From a virus: a DNA stretch of 64,000 nt. Position 1 is the first letter of the stretch, and every line of letters starts with the position of its first letter. The notes under the pieces were generated by a model, which worked only from the letters and a program-made list of their open reading frames with translations, made no database searches and was not told the DNA's origin. The position numbers and the translations under genes were made by a program. The DNA lies in IMG/VR virus record IMGVR_UViG_3300024289_000023, positions 1-64,000 of that record; one strand, 5' to 3'. Below are positions 1-6,381 of the stretch, one piece after another.

Positions 1-119
1 GTCAAATGGTCTATGTTGTTGTCCTCAAAGTTAGTTTCCTCACGGATTTCCCAAGACAAACCATCCATATCTGCTGCGGTTTCTGTGAGAAAGTATTCAA
101 GTGTTTCAAGTAAATTCAT
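1..119 (-). CDS. Partial small protein, runs off left edge
   Basis: Open frame starting at an ATG at 119 and still open at base 1, with 39 codons visible. The visible part begins MNLLETLEYFLTETAADM and is acidic. Its ATG overlaps the stop of the gene before it (ATGA at 116-119), the coupling used throughout this cluster. Not recognised. Confidence 0.55.
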   Translation of the reverse strand, partial: MNLLETLEYFLTETAADMDGLSWEIREETNFEDNNIDHL

Positions 120-262
120 TTTCTAATTACAGCAATTACTTTACGATTTGGATACTTCTCTACAATTATATCACGAGCACTCTCATAATCAATAGCATCC
201 TTTACGGTTTCATAATACACAGTTTTATCTGCATCATCCCAAGTTTGAACTTCGTAAGTCAT
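116..262 (-). CDS. Small protein, 48 aa, unknown
   Basis: 48-residue frame beginning MTYEVQTWDDADKTV and ending VIAVIRK. The ATG overlaps the stop of the preceding gene by four bases (ATGA, 259-262), and its own stop overlaps the next start in the same way, so it is a link in a translationally coupled chain. No membrane segment or Cys motif. Function unknown; the coupling at both ends is the main evidence that it is real. Confidence 0.6.
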   Translation of the reverse strand: MTYEVQTWDDADKTVYYETVKDAIDYESARDIIVEKYPNRKVIAVIRK

Positions 263-513
263 TTCTCCTCCCAATTTGCTCTCACATCTTTATAAGGTTC
301 TGCTTTTACTACATTATGAATAGTAGGAGTAGTGCTTGAAGCAGGTGGAATATAAGGAGTGCTATAAAGTGGTGGAGATTTACTCAAATACTCTTCAATA
401 ATATTACAAGACCATCCATCCTCATAGAATTGCTTACCATAGAAAACAGCATCTTCCTTATTTGGAAAGGAAGCAACATAAGTTTCGTTGTGATAGAGTG
501 AATAAACTTTCAT
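259..513 (-). CDS. Small protein, 84 aa, unknown
   Basis: 84-residue frame beginning MKVYSLYHNETYVASF. The N-terminal half has mixed beta/alpha character; the second half has a Pro/Ser/Thr-rich linker (residues about 45-66) and a charged tail. It overlaps both neighbours by four bases. Not recognised. Confidence 0.65.
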   Translation of the reverse strand: MKVYSLYHNETYVASFPNKEDAVFYGKQFYEDGWSCNIIEEYLSKSPPLYSTPYIPPASSTTPTIHNVVKAEPYKDVRANWEEK

Positions 514-710
514 TTCACATTCTCCCTTGCTTTGCGAGCAGCATCATAAAGTTCCCGAAGTCGTTGAGACCTATCCTTTCGTTTATTGACTTGTTCTGGA
601 CTATTATACCACACACTATCAGTTCCGTGTAATGGGCAATCTGGATTGAGGTTTTTGCTATTGGAGGTCTTGGTTCCTATTTGAATGTAAGAACAGGTGC
701 ATTTAGTCAT
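510..710 (-). CDS. Small CxC...CPLHG protein, 66 aa
   Basis: 66 residues. The N-terminus carries MTKCTCSY followed about 16 residues later by NPDCPLHG, a probable four-ligand zinc motif (C-x-C ... C-x2-H). The C-terminal half is basic and helical. The same motif closes the 184-residue protein at 3165-3719 (GCKCP ... NADCPIHG), where it is C-terminal rather than N-terminal. Role unknown; metal or nucleic-acid binding is an inference. Confidence 0.65.
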   Translation of the reverse strand: MTKCTCSYIQIGTKTSNSKNLNPDCPLHGTDSVWYNSPEQVNKRKDRSQRLRELYDAARKARENVK

Positions 711-925
711 TTTACAGAACTCACAAATACAGGAACTTCACCACAAATGTTAGTTGCGGAATTAATCACATTATAAGACTTCCTACATTCTATCACAATC
801 TCATAAGATTTCAAGAACATCTCTCTGTCCTTTTGAGTATTGTAAGTATTCAGTAGTTCCATAGAAAGGAAATAACCAGTAATGATGAGAAGTGGAATGA
901 TGAAGATAAAGATAAAGGGTTTCAT
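707..925 (-). CDS. Small membrane protein, 72 aa, paralogue of the gene at 2026-2244
   Basis: 72 residues with one N-terminal membrane segment (about residues 3-22, rich in Ile, Phe and Leu) and a conserved C-terminal half ending ICGEVPVFVSSVK. The start at 925 was chosen because the protein is then the same length as its paralogue (2026-2244, ending ICGEVPVIGDFVK) and follows the previous stop by one base. An ATG at 934 is an alternative. ECR and ICGEVPV are shared by both, so two Cys lie outside the membrane. Function unknown. Confidence 0.65.
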   Translation of the reverse strand: MKPFIFIFIIPLLIITGYFLSMELLNTYNTQKDREMFLKSYEIVIECRKSYNVINSATNICGEVPVFVSSVK

Positions 926-926
926 T

Positions 927-1106
927 TCACTCATAGTAGGACATATCATAACTACCTTCATTATAACCCATTTGAAAGATTTCTTGGGCAAACTTCACAA
1001 AGGCATCAAAGTTTCCAGAATACTCCCAACCATCATTTTCATCCCAATCTTCTTCAAAGTGTTCTTTTACAAGTTTGATGACTTCTTCATCTAAAATCAT
1101 AGTCAT
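927..1106 (-). CDS. Small acidic protein, 59 aa
   Basis: 59 codons beginning MTMILDEEVIKLVKEHFEED and ending GSYDMSYYE, preceded by a good ribosome-binding site (AGGAG, 5 bases before the ATG). Strongly acidic and mostly helical. The stop is one base before the next start. It overlaps the 3' end of the preceding gene by 20 bases. Not recognised. Confidence 0.6.
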   Translation of the reverse strand: MTMILDEEVIKLVKEHFEEDWDENDGWEYSGNFDAFVKFAQEIFQMGYNEGSYDMSYYE

Positions 1107-1254
1107 TTTTCTCCTGTTCTAAAACATCACGGGCACGGTCAGCAATCTGTCTCAAACTAATGCGAGGGTCATTATAAGATGTCGGAGTCCAATTATCACA
1201 CCAACTATCAAGTTCAATAATAACTCGTTCTAATGCTGATTGAGTTTTAGTCAT
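1087..1254 (-). CDS. Small protein, 55 aa, unknown
   Basis: 55 residues from MTKTQSALERVIIELD. The ATG at 1254 overlaps the preceding stop (TGATG), which favours it over the longer upstream frame. Helical and amphipathic, with a Trp/Cys-containing centre (SWCDNW). Not recognised. Confidence 0.6.
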   Translation of the reverse strand: MTKTQSALERVIIELDSWCDNWTPTSYNDPRISLRQIADRARDVLEQEKNDYDFR

Positions 1255-1544
1255 CACCAATCCAACTCCACATAAATGCTCCACCCCAAATTATTAGGCA
1301 GATTATCTTTCAGGTATTCTAACATATAATCCTGAAAATCATAAGCAGTTGGAGAACATTCTTCAATCAACACACCATACTCCAAATCCTCTTCGTGAAT
1401 ACTATATTTCACCCACACATCAACCACTCGTAGGTCAGCATAATTTACACCACCAAATCGTTCTGTGGAATTCTTGAGTTCTTCAAGTGCCTTTGTAGCA
1501 ACCTCCTGAATGAGTGTGAGGTTCTTATTAAGTGTTTCGTTCAT
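1254..1544 (-). CDS. Small acidic protein, 96 aa
   Basis: 96 residues, MNETLNKNLTLIQEV to YVELDW. Acidic, alternating helix and strand, no motif I know. Start overlaps the preceding stop (ATGA) and its stop overlaps the next start (TGATG). Function unknown. Confidence 0.65.
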   Translation of the reverse strand: MNETLNKNLTLIQEVATKALEELKNSTERFGGVNYADLRVVDVWVKYSIHEEDLEYGVLIEECSPTAYDFQDYMLEYLKDNLPNNLGWSIYVELDW

Positions 1545-1696
1545 CGTATCCCCGCATCAAATAATTTTTTTAGTTCATGATAAACAAGTTTTAGTGTATT
1601 ATCAGTTTCTAAATTTACATCTCTCAAAATCCAATAGAGTTCTTTTGCTTGTTGTTCTGTTAGTTCCAAGACATAAGATTTTTTGATTTCAATCAT
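1541..1696 (-). CDS. Small protein, 51 aa
   Basis: 51 residues, MIEIKKSYVLELTEQQAK to LFDAGIR. The central segment (LTEQQAKELYWILRDV) looks like an amphipathic helix of the kind seen in many small phage proteins. Overlaps the previous gene by 8 bases and the next by 4. Not recognised. Confidence 0.6.
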   Translation of the reverse strand: MIEIKKSYVLELTEQQAKELYWILRDVNLETDNTLKLVYHELKKLFDAGIR

Positions 1697-1871
1697 TTTC
1701 AATCTCCTCTACATTTACATAAGGAGCAGTTTTCCATTCACTCCATTCCTCACAATCATAAAGGATGGGAGGACATAAATTACCAGAAGCATCAGTAGTA
1801 AAAATATGATACCGATACTGAATGTCTGGTTTCACTCCCAGTTCATTCTCAACGATACGAAGTTCAATCAT
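1689..1871 (-). CDS. Small protein, 60 aa
   Basis: 60 residues, MIELRIVENELGVKPDIQ to NVEEIEND. Beta-rich, with two Cys and several Trp (EEWSEWK). Four-base overlap with the upstream gene. Not recognised. Confidence 0.6.
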   Translation of the reverse strand: MIELRIVENELGVKPDIQYRYHIFTTDASGNLCPPILYDCEEWSEWKTAPYVNVEEIEND

Positions 1872-2029
1872 TTTCCAAGTTCCTTTTGAATACGATACTC
1901 ACACCATTCTGTATGATTTTTAAGTTCTCCGTTGATTTGTGGGTCACTTATCTTACAATAAGAACAGCAGTAATAAGGATTACCACCACCAATAGGTTCT
2001 TTTGGATAGTCGTTATAATATTGGTTCAT
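1868..2029 (-). CDS. Small putative zinc-finger protein, 53 aa
   Basis: 53 residues starting MNQYYNDYPKEPIGGG; the ATG overlaps the upstream stop (ATGA), which selects it over the longer open frame. CCSYC followed by HTEWC gives a C-x2-C ... H-x3-C spacing that would fit a C2HC zinc finger. The rest is polar. DNA or protein binding is an inference from the motif only. Confidence 0.6.
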   Translation of the reverse strand: MNQYYNDYPKEPIGGGNPYYCCSYCKISDPQINGELKNHTEWCEYRIQKELGK

Positions 2030-2244
2030 TTCACAAAATCTCCAATCACAGGAACTTCTCCACAAATCTCATTCACTCTTACTACTGTTTGGTCTTTGAG
2101 TGCTTGACGACACTCCAAGTTTTTATTGTATGTTTGTTGGAATAATACTCGTTGTTGTTGGGCATCATAGGTGATGATAGCACCAGCAACGATTGCAATA
2201 AAAAATACAAACAAAACTGCCCAATCAATTCCATCAAATTTCAT
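2026..2244 (-). CDS. Small membrane protein, 72 aa, paralogue of the gene at 707-925
   Basis: 72 residues: MKFDGIDW, one membrane helix (about residues 8-25), then a polar domain with LECRQAL and a C-terminal NEICGEVPVIGDFVK. Matches the protein at 707-925 in length, topology and the ECR and ICGEVPV blocks, so the two arose by duplication. Two conserved Cys may form a disulphide outside the membrane. Function unknown. Confidence 0.68.
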   Translation of the reverse strand: MKFDGIDWAVLFVFFIAIVAGAIITYDAQQQRVLFQQTYNKNLECRQALKDQTVVRVNEICGEVPVIGDFVK

Positions 2245-2533
2245 ACTTAGCCTCCACTTCTTTCACCCGTTCCATAAAACTATCTTCACCATGATCACCT
2301 GAATACAGATAATCAATATGCCTCATAATCTCTGCCATCTTTTTCATTTTTGGCAGTTGTTCTTTTAGATATTCGATAGTTTCTGGTTCAAAAGCAGGAT
2401 AATACTCTTCACCATAGTATCCACCATCTTCACGTTTCTGACCATTTTTGAGAATCTCATCTTCCAATTCATCAGCAAACTGATAAACTTTGTAGTAATC
2501 GTAACCACAGTTACCAAAATGTCCACCACTCAT
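2234..2533 (-). CDS. Conserved MSGGHF-family protein, 99 aa
   Basis: 99 residues beginning MSGGHFGNCGYDYYKVYQFA. This N-terminal signature and the helical remainder (ADELEDEI ... KYEI) are shared by a family of small proteins common in phages and some bacteria whose role is not known to me. Overlaps both neighbours (11 bases downstream, 4 upstream). Confidence 0.7.
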   Translation of the reverse strand: MSGGHFGNCGYDYYKVYQFADELEDEILKNGQKREDGGYYGEEYYPAFEPETIEYLKEQLPKMKKMAEIMRHIDYLYSGDHGEDSFMERVKEVEAKYEI

Positions 2534-2688
2534 TTTCCAAGTCCTACTGGGGGTTTGATGTCGTTGAACTCATCATACAGCATCCTGGCAAAATGGATGT
2601 TAGGTCTTGTGCCAGTTTCCAAACTGGTACTGGTTGCAACAGTCCACATTATATCAAGTTCTCTTTTGTCAGGTAGAGGTTTAGTCAT
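2530..2688 (-). CDS. Small protein, 52 aa
   Basis: 52 residues, MTKPLPDKRELDIMWTVA to KPPVGLGK. Stop overlaps the next start (ATGA) and the 5' end overlaps the preceding gene by 8 bases. No recognisable domain. Confidence 0.58.
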   Translation of the reverse strand: MTKPLPDKRELDIMWTVATSTSLETGTRPNIHFARMLYDEFNDIKPPVGLGK

Positions 2689-2974
2689 CTTTCAACTTCA
2701 TATAATCTTTTGCTTGATAGAACAACTCATCACGCCAGTTTCTCCCCCAGATATCAAAAGTAAATCCTAAACGACCAAGAGAGAATAGAAAGGAAAACAG
2801 TCTACCATATCCCATAGAGATTTGAAGATAAGGCCACTCAATCCACTTACCATATTCACCAAAATCAACTGCAACTTGAAGCAGTGAATATCGTTCAGTA
2901 AGAAAGAGTGATAGGTAGAACTCTTTACCATAATCCTCTCTTACACCCCATTTTGCGACTTGAAAGATTTTCAT
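2681..2974 (-). CDS. Small aromatic-rich protein, 97 aa
   Basis: 97 residues, MKIFQVAKWGVREDYG to DYMKLKDD. Unusually rich in Phe, Tyr and Trp, with a segment FSFLFSLGRLGFTFDIWG that could be membrane-associated or a packed beta sheet. Not recognised. Confidence 0.62.
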   Translation of the reverse strand: MKIFQVAKWGVREDYGKEFYLSLFLTERYSLLQVAVDFGEYGKWIEWPYLQISMGYGRLFSFLFSLGRLGFTFDIWGRNWRDELFYQAKDYMKLKDD

Positions 2975-3168
2975 TGGTTTAGTTCCTCTGCAAGTCGAAT
3001 CATATCACCTTTATCCAAAACAATTCTACCATCTTGAGCCGTAAAGAACTGCACTTTTTCTGCAGCAAGACAAAGAATAGCAGAAACTAACTTTTCTTCA
3101 GTATCAGCACCGAAATTATTTCGGTGTTCCCATACTTCATTCATAAATTCTTGTGCTCGTTCAGTCAT
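2971..3168 (-). CDS. Small helical protein, 65 aa
   Basis: 65 residues, MTERAQEFMNEVWEH to LAEELNQ. Mostly helical and acidic. Coupled by four-base overlaps at both ends. Not recognised. Confidence 0.62.
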   Translation of the reverse strand: MTERAQEFMNEVWEHRNNFGADTEEKLVSAILCLAAEKVQFFTAQDGRIVLDKGDMIRLAEELNQ

Positions 3169-3719
3169 TTTACTTTACCGTGAATAGGACAATCAGCATT
3201 AACCCACTTGCGTTCTTCAGGCATCTCTTCATTATCCATTACAGGACACTTACAACCTTTCTCAACTGCTTCAGGAGACCCAGGAACAACACCATTCCAT
3301 TCTTGATGAGTCATTGCTGACATTTCCTCATCGGTATATTGAGGATTTTCGGGTTGCTGGCAGCGTGAAAGTTTTGCTTTCAGATCATAAATCTCATCTT
3401 CCAACCTACGGAGTTCTTTAGAATAATCCTCTGACATCATCAGCTCAAACTCTTCCGAAATTTTACGCATATCTTCTTCACTACGCATATCATTAAATGC
3501 AAGCGAACAAGCACCTTTCATAATACCAATTTCATTATGTCCCATCGTGCGGGCAACAGTTCCAAAGAAACGGAAGAGTTGAATGGTGTTGATGTCTTCA
3601 CAGGGAATCTCAAAAGTATAATGCTCCTCAGGAAGAGTTTCGTCGTCATACATTCCAGACGAATAACTTGGAGTCCATTCAGTATCAAAAGAAACTTTGA
3701 GTTTTGCTGTGTAGGTCAT
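3165..3719 (-). CDS. Conserved protein with C-terminal CxC...CPIHG motif, 184 aa
   Basis: 184 residues. Residues 1-75 are beta-rich (FDTEWTPSYSSG); about 95-120 form a short coiled coil (EDYSKELRRLEDEIYDLKA); the C-terminus ends GCKCP ... NADCPIHG, the same putative zinc motif as in the protein at 510-710. It is the first gene after a hairpin-embedded promoter (3742-3774) and probably heads the chain of small genes down to base 1. Function unknown. Confidence 0.7.
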   Translation of the reverse strand: MTYTAKLKVSFDTEWTPSYSSGMYDDETLPEEHYTFEIPCEDINTIQLFRFFGTVARTMGHNEIGIMKGACSLAFNDMRSEEDMRKISEEFELMMSEDYSKELRRLEDEIYDLKAKLSRCQQPENPQYTDEEMSAMTHQEWNGVVPGSPEAVEKGCKCPVMDNEEMPEERKWVNADCPIHGKVK

Positions 3720-3741
3720 TGCTTTGGATGTCTATGCACCT

Positions 3742-3774
3742 ACTATAAAACCCTTGACCGCGAAAGTCAAGGGT
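3742..3774 (-). promoter_or_regulatory. Terminator hairpin with embedded sigma70-type promoter
   Basis: Minus strand. A perfect 9-bp stem (3750-3758 with 3766-3774, 7-nt loop) is followed by TTTATA, as in an intrinsic terminator for the gene at 3798. The same bases contain TTGACT (3770-3765) and TATAGT (3747-3742) separated by exactly 17 bases, a consensus-like promoter for the gene starting at 3719. The -35 box lies inside the stem-loop. Confidence 0.6.
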
Positions 3775-3797
3775 GAATGGACAGACTTTAAACTGGT

Positions 3798-3971
3798 CTA
3801 TGTGGTCAAGAGTTTTCTACATATTCTTCTACAACTCTGCGTATCCTCATCACATTCAGTTAGACATTCAAAATATGAATTCATAATTTCGTGCTGGTCT
3901 ATAAACTCATCTAGCGTATTACCGATTTTTTTCCACCCAGCAAGTTGATTGTAAGAAATTAAATTGTGCAT
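3798..3971 (-). CDS. Small Cys-rich protein, 57 aa
   Basis: 57 residues from MHNLISYNQLAGWKKIG. The start at 3971 has a strong ribosome-binding site (GGAGG, 5 bases upstream). The C-terminal third carries CLTECDEDTQSCRRIC, with four Cys spaced as in small disulphide or metal-binding peptides. It ends just before a hairpin terminator. Function unknown. Confidence 0.62.
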   Translation of the reverse strand: MHNLISYNQLAGWKKIGNTLDEFIDQHEIMNSYFECLTECDEDTQSCRRICRKLLTT

Positions 3972-3997
3972 AATGACCTCCACGCACAAAGAATATC

Positions 3998-4016
3998 ATA
4001 ATAAAGAGTTTTCAGT
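3998..4016 (-). promoter_or_regulatory. Possible promoter sharing a spacer element with the one at 6353
   Basis: Minus strand ACTGAAAACTC (4016-4006), then 2 bases, then TATTAT (4003-3998). The promoter at 6353-6381 has the same 11-mer, the same 2-base gap and TACAAT. No -35 box is visible here. It lies 27 bases before the start at 3971. Confidence 0.35.
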
Positions 4017-4080
4017 TCATTTTTATGACCTTACTATTCTACCACTATCTAGGAGGTTTATGTGGATTGCTTAATACAAC

Positions 4081-4302
4081 TTAATTATAAATTGAACAAG
4101 GAACTCTGACTCGTTCTCTCCAAGTCCTTACATATCCAGGATTCCATCTATTGCCTGGCACATATTCTTCACGATACACAACTTCTGTGCAAATTGGTTC
4201 TCTATAATAAACTCTTGGTTCAAAAGGTTCCCAAAACTCTCTCCAAGTGATAGCACTTGCGGGTAGAGTTGCAAATGGCAAAAGTAAAAGTAAATATTTC
4301 AT
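4081..4302 (-). CDS. Small exported protein, 73 aa
   Basis: 73 residues from MKYLLLLLPFATLPASA, a clear signal peptide with a likely cleavage site after ASA. The mature part is Arg/Tyr/Trp-rich and has two Cys (EPICTEV, VPCSIY) that could form a disulphide. The ATG overlaps the upstream stop (TGATG). Not recognised; a periplasmic or virion-associated peptide is possible. Confidence 0.65.
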   Translation of the reverse strand: MKYLLLLLPFATLPASAITWREFWEPFEPRVYYREPICTEVVYREEYVPGNRWNPGYVRTWRERVRVPCSIYN

Positions 4303-4619
4303 CAGTCTCTTTGTCGCCAATCGTCTGGTTTGTCTCCTGTGAAGAAATCAATAATATCATCAGCTCCATTGAATCCAGTGCGGTGATTTGAAGGGTCGGG
4401 ATCACCCAAATCCAATGCGTTCATAAAGTCATCTAAACTTCCTTCTTGCATATCTGGATTTGCAGCACGGCGTCTTGCTTGCCTTAGAAGTGTTGCAGCG
4501 GAACGATTTGCTTTTGCCAACTTCTCTGCCCAAATCATGTCGCTTAACTCTACAGATTCGCCTTTTACAATTCGCTCACAGATTGCTTCAAGGCGAAGAC
4601 GGTATTGAGTGGAGAGCAT
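4302..4619 (-). CDS. Conserved cyanophage protein, 105 aa
   Basis: 105 residues beginning MLSTQYRLRLEAICERI. An N-terminal helical part with DMIWAEKLAKANRSAATLLRQ is followed by an acidic C-terminal tail. I recognise the N-terminal pattern as recurring in T4-like cyanophages, but know no function for it. Confidence 0.7.
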   Translation of the reverse strand: MLSTQYRLRLEAICERIVKGESVELSDMIWAEKLAKANRSAATLLRQARRRAANPDMQEGSLDDFMNALDLGDPDPSNHRTGFNGADDIIDFFTGDKPDDWRQRD

Positions 4620-4639
4620 ATGTATTACTCAGATAATGT

Positions 4640-4879
4640 TTATTTATTTCTTGATTTTAACTCCTGTTGCAATTCCTTCGCAAGTTTATATGCTCTTCTC
4701 CACATAAAATACTTTACAATTGGATTTGCTGGATTATGTAAAATCCACCACTTTGTCTTTTCATACTGTACTCTTGCTAGTTGAGTTAGCATATAAAATG
4801 CCCTCGCTACTGATTGGTCTGTAGCAATAAAATACAAAACAAAAGCAAATATAATCAACCAAAAGGTATAAGAACTCAT
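4640..4879 (-). CDS. Small membrane protein, 79 aa
   Basis: 79 residues. One N-terminal membrane helix (about residues 4-20, TFWLIIFAFVLYFIA), then a basic, aromatic cytoplasmic-type tail ending ELQQELKSRNK. Four-base overlap with the upstream gene. Function unknown. Confidence 0.65.
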   Translation of the reverse strand: MSSYTFWLIIFAFVLYFIATDQSVARAFYMLTQLARVQYEKTKWWILHNPANPIVKYFMWRRAYKLAKELQQELKSRNK

Positions 4880-5049
4880 TGTCTCAATGTCTTAAGATAT
4901 TGTAGGACTTGTTCACGAACTGCCATAAGTTCATTAAAACACTTTTGGTTATGAGCACAGTTGCGAAGTTCAGGATCTGGTTTCAATACACTTTCCTCAA
5001 AGAGAGTCAGTCCACGATTCCACTTGTCAATTTGAGATTCTTCATTCAT
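4876..5049 (-). CDS. Small protein, 57 aa
   Basis: 57 residues, MNEESQIDKWNRGLTLFE to YLKTLRQ, with two Cys (NCAHNQKC). Overlaps both neighbours by four bases. Helical, unrecognised. Confidence 0.6.
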   Translation of the reverse strand: MNEESQIDKWNRGLTLFEESVLKPDPELRNCAHNQKCFNELMAVREQVLQYLKTLRQ

Positions 5050-5210
5050 TGTTTTACTACTTTAACGGGACAGGAAGGAATAACTTTGCGGATTTCTTGA
5101 ATAATTTCTGTTCTTTGAACTTCAGTTAATCCCACAACTTTAGAAATGCGTTGAATCACACTCAATGCGTCAGAGCAAGTAATAATGGTTGCAGTAAGAA
5201 ATACAACCAT
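5046..5210 (-). CDS. Small protein with hydrophobic N-terminus, 54 aa
   Basis: 54 residues beginning MVVFLTATIITCSDALS, which could be a short signal or anchor, followed by a helical polar region and SCPVKVVKQ. A good ribosome-binding site (AGGAG, 7 bases upstream) sets the start. Not recognised. Confidence 0.62.
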   Translation of the reverse strand: MVVFLTATIITCSDALSVIQRISKVVGLTEVQRTEIIQEIRKVIPSCPVKVVKQ

Positions 5211-5254
5211 GGTTTTCTCCTATTCTACTACTATTTAAGGTAGTTTATAATTTT

Positions 5255-5428
5255 TTAAGAAATTAAGTCATGTCGAAGGCAGACCAACTTACCAATCAAA
5301 ACACCATAGCGTAGCAAAACAGCACGATCTTCATGCTCTTTTGATTCTTTCTTAACCAATCGAATTAGTTCGATAATATCGTCCAAATTCAAGTCTGTAT
5401 CTTGAATGTTATGTTCAGTAACTTTCAT
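5255..5428 (-). CDS. Small helical protein, 57 aa
   Basis: 57 residues from MKVTEHNIQDTDLNLDDI to CLRHDLIS. The ATG overlaps the upstream stop (TGATG), which selects it over a start three codons earlier. Predicted entirely helical. Not recognised. Confidence 0.6.
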   Translation of the reverse strand: MKVTEHNIQDTDLNLDDIIELIRLVKKESKEHEDRAVLLRYGVLIGKLVCLRHDLIS

Positions 5429-5805
5429 CAGTCCCAACTAATATTTTCAAGAAGAACACCTGGCATTACATAAGTCCAACCACTACCACCAACTTTATAA
5501 TCAAACTTATATTCAAATTTGTTGTGACTATCCCAAGTCACATATCCTTTCTCTTTATCAAACCGTCCTTTGATAGTCAAACCAAACTTATTGGAGAAAA
5601 TGTTACGAGTTCTCAATGCTCCACCAGTTTCACGAGTTTCAATGACTTTACAAACATCATCATAGGTTTGAACACCATACTCTAAAATACAGTTTGTTTC
5701 ATATACAAAAGGACGATAAACTTTTACCTTAGGAACTACTGGTGCAGACTGTGCAAAAACAGGAGAACCAAACAATAGTGCAGCAAGAACAATCAGTTTT
5801 TTCAT
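5428..5805 (-). CDS. Exported protein, 125 aa
   Basis: 125 residues from MKKLIVLAALLFGSPVFAQ, a textbook signal peptide with cleavage after VFA. The mature domain is beta-rich with two Cys (ETNCILEY, DDVCKV) about 18 residues apart. The start overlaps the upstream stop (ATGA) and has GGAGGG upstream. It sits directly after the RlpA-like gene, so both may act in the cell envelope. Family unknown. Confidence 0.68.
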   Translation of the reverse strand: MKKLIVLAALLFGSPVFAQSAPVVPKVKVYRPFVYETNCILEYGVQTYDDVCKVIETRETGGALRTRNIFSNKFGLTIKGRFDKEKGYVTWDSHNKFEYKFDYKVGGSGWTYVMPGVLLENISWD

Positions 5806-6113
5806 CCAACAACCCTCCAACAAACGACAGCGTTACCTTTTTTTACAGAAGAAATGTGAGCAAAAGCAGCATAAGAAAGATCCAAATCAGCATGTGAGTA
5901 TGGACCACGATCATTTACACGAACAATAACTTGTTTACCATTGTCTTGATTTGTCACCCGTATGCGTGAACCCATAGGTAGATAAGGGTGAGCTGCAGTC
6001 CAACGATAAGCGTCAAACCGCTCACCATTCGCAGTAACTTTTCCATGAAATCCGTCTCCGACTCCATAGTATGTAGAAATTCCACAAGTCAACGCAGCAA
6101 TCAATCCAATCAT
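5802..6113 (-). CDS. RlpA-like double-psi beta-barrel protein (septal cell-wall enzyme family), 103 aa
   Basis: 103 residues. After a short hydrophobic N-terminus, residues 13-103 match the RlpA double-psi beta-barrel: YYGVGDGFHGKVTANGERF, TAAHPYLPMGSRIRVTN, DNGKQVIVRVNDRGPYSHADLDLSYAAF. In bacteria RlpA is a lytic transglycosylase acting on denuded glycan strands; the conserved DRGP Asp and the His of the HGK block are present. It lacks the SPOR domain of cellular RlpA. A role in peptidoglycan cutting during entry or lysis is an inference. Confidence 0.78.
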   Translation of the reverse strand: MIGLIAALTCGISTYYGVGDGFHGKVTANGERFDAYRWTAAHPYLPMGSRIRVTNQDNGKQVIVRVNDRGPYSHADLDLSYAAFAHISSVKKGNAVVCWRVVG

Positions 6114-6328
6114 TTCTCAATTTTCCAATGTTCATTACCAGACTTGGGAATCCAAGTGCAGTATTGTCGATTGATAGAAACCAAAAATAACATGTTATCA
6201 GTTTCTTGTTCCACTTCCATTGTATGAAGTGATTGCATGATATTCACAAAGCGATTCTTTGCCTTGGAACTTAGCGGTGTTACACTTACAAATTTCTTCT
6301 TGGTCTTAGGAGCTTTCATAGTGATCAT
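6110..6328 (-). CDS. Small basic protein, 72 aa
   Basis: 72 residues beginning MITMKAPKTKKKFVSV. Basic N-terminus, then a mixed helix/strand domain ending HWKIEK. A GGAGG site ten bases before 6328 favours this start over the internal Met. It is the first gene after a strong promoter (6353-6381). Not recognised. Confidence 0.62.
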   Translation of the reverse strand: MITMKAPKTKKKFVSVTPLSSKAKNRFVNIMQSLHTMEVEQETDNMLFLVSINRQYCTWIPKSGNEHWKIEK

Positions 6329-6352
6329 AGTTTTTCAACCTCCACAAAGGTC

Positions 6353-6381
6353 ATTGTACAGAGTTTTCAGTGTTGTGTCAA
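6353..6381 (-). promoter_or_regulatory. Consensus sigma70-type promoter (early)
   Basis: Minus strand TTGACA (6381-6376), 17-base spacer, TACAAT (6358-6353). It lies 25 bases before the start at 6328 and overlaps the 3' end of the upstream metalloprotein gene. It should be read by the unmodified host RNA polymerase early in infection. Confidence 0.7.
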
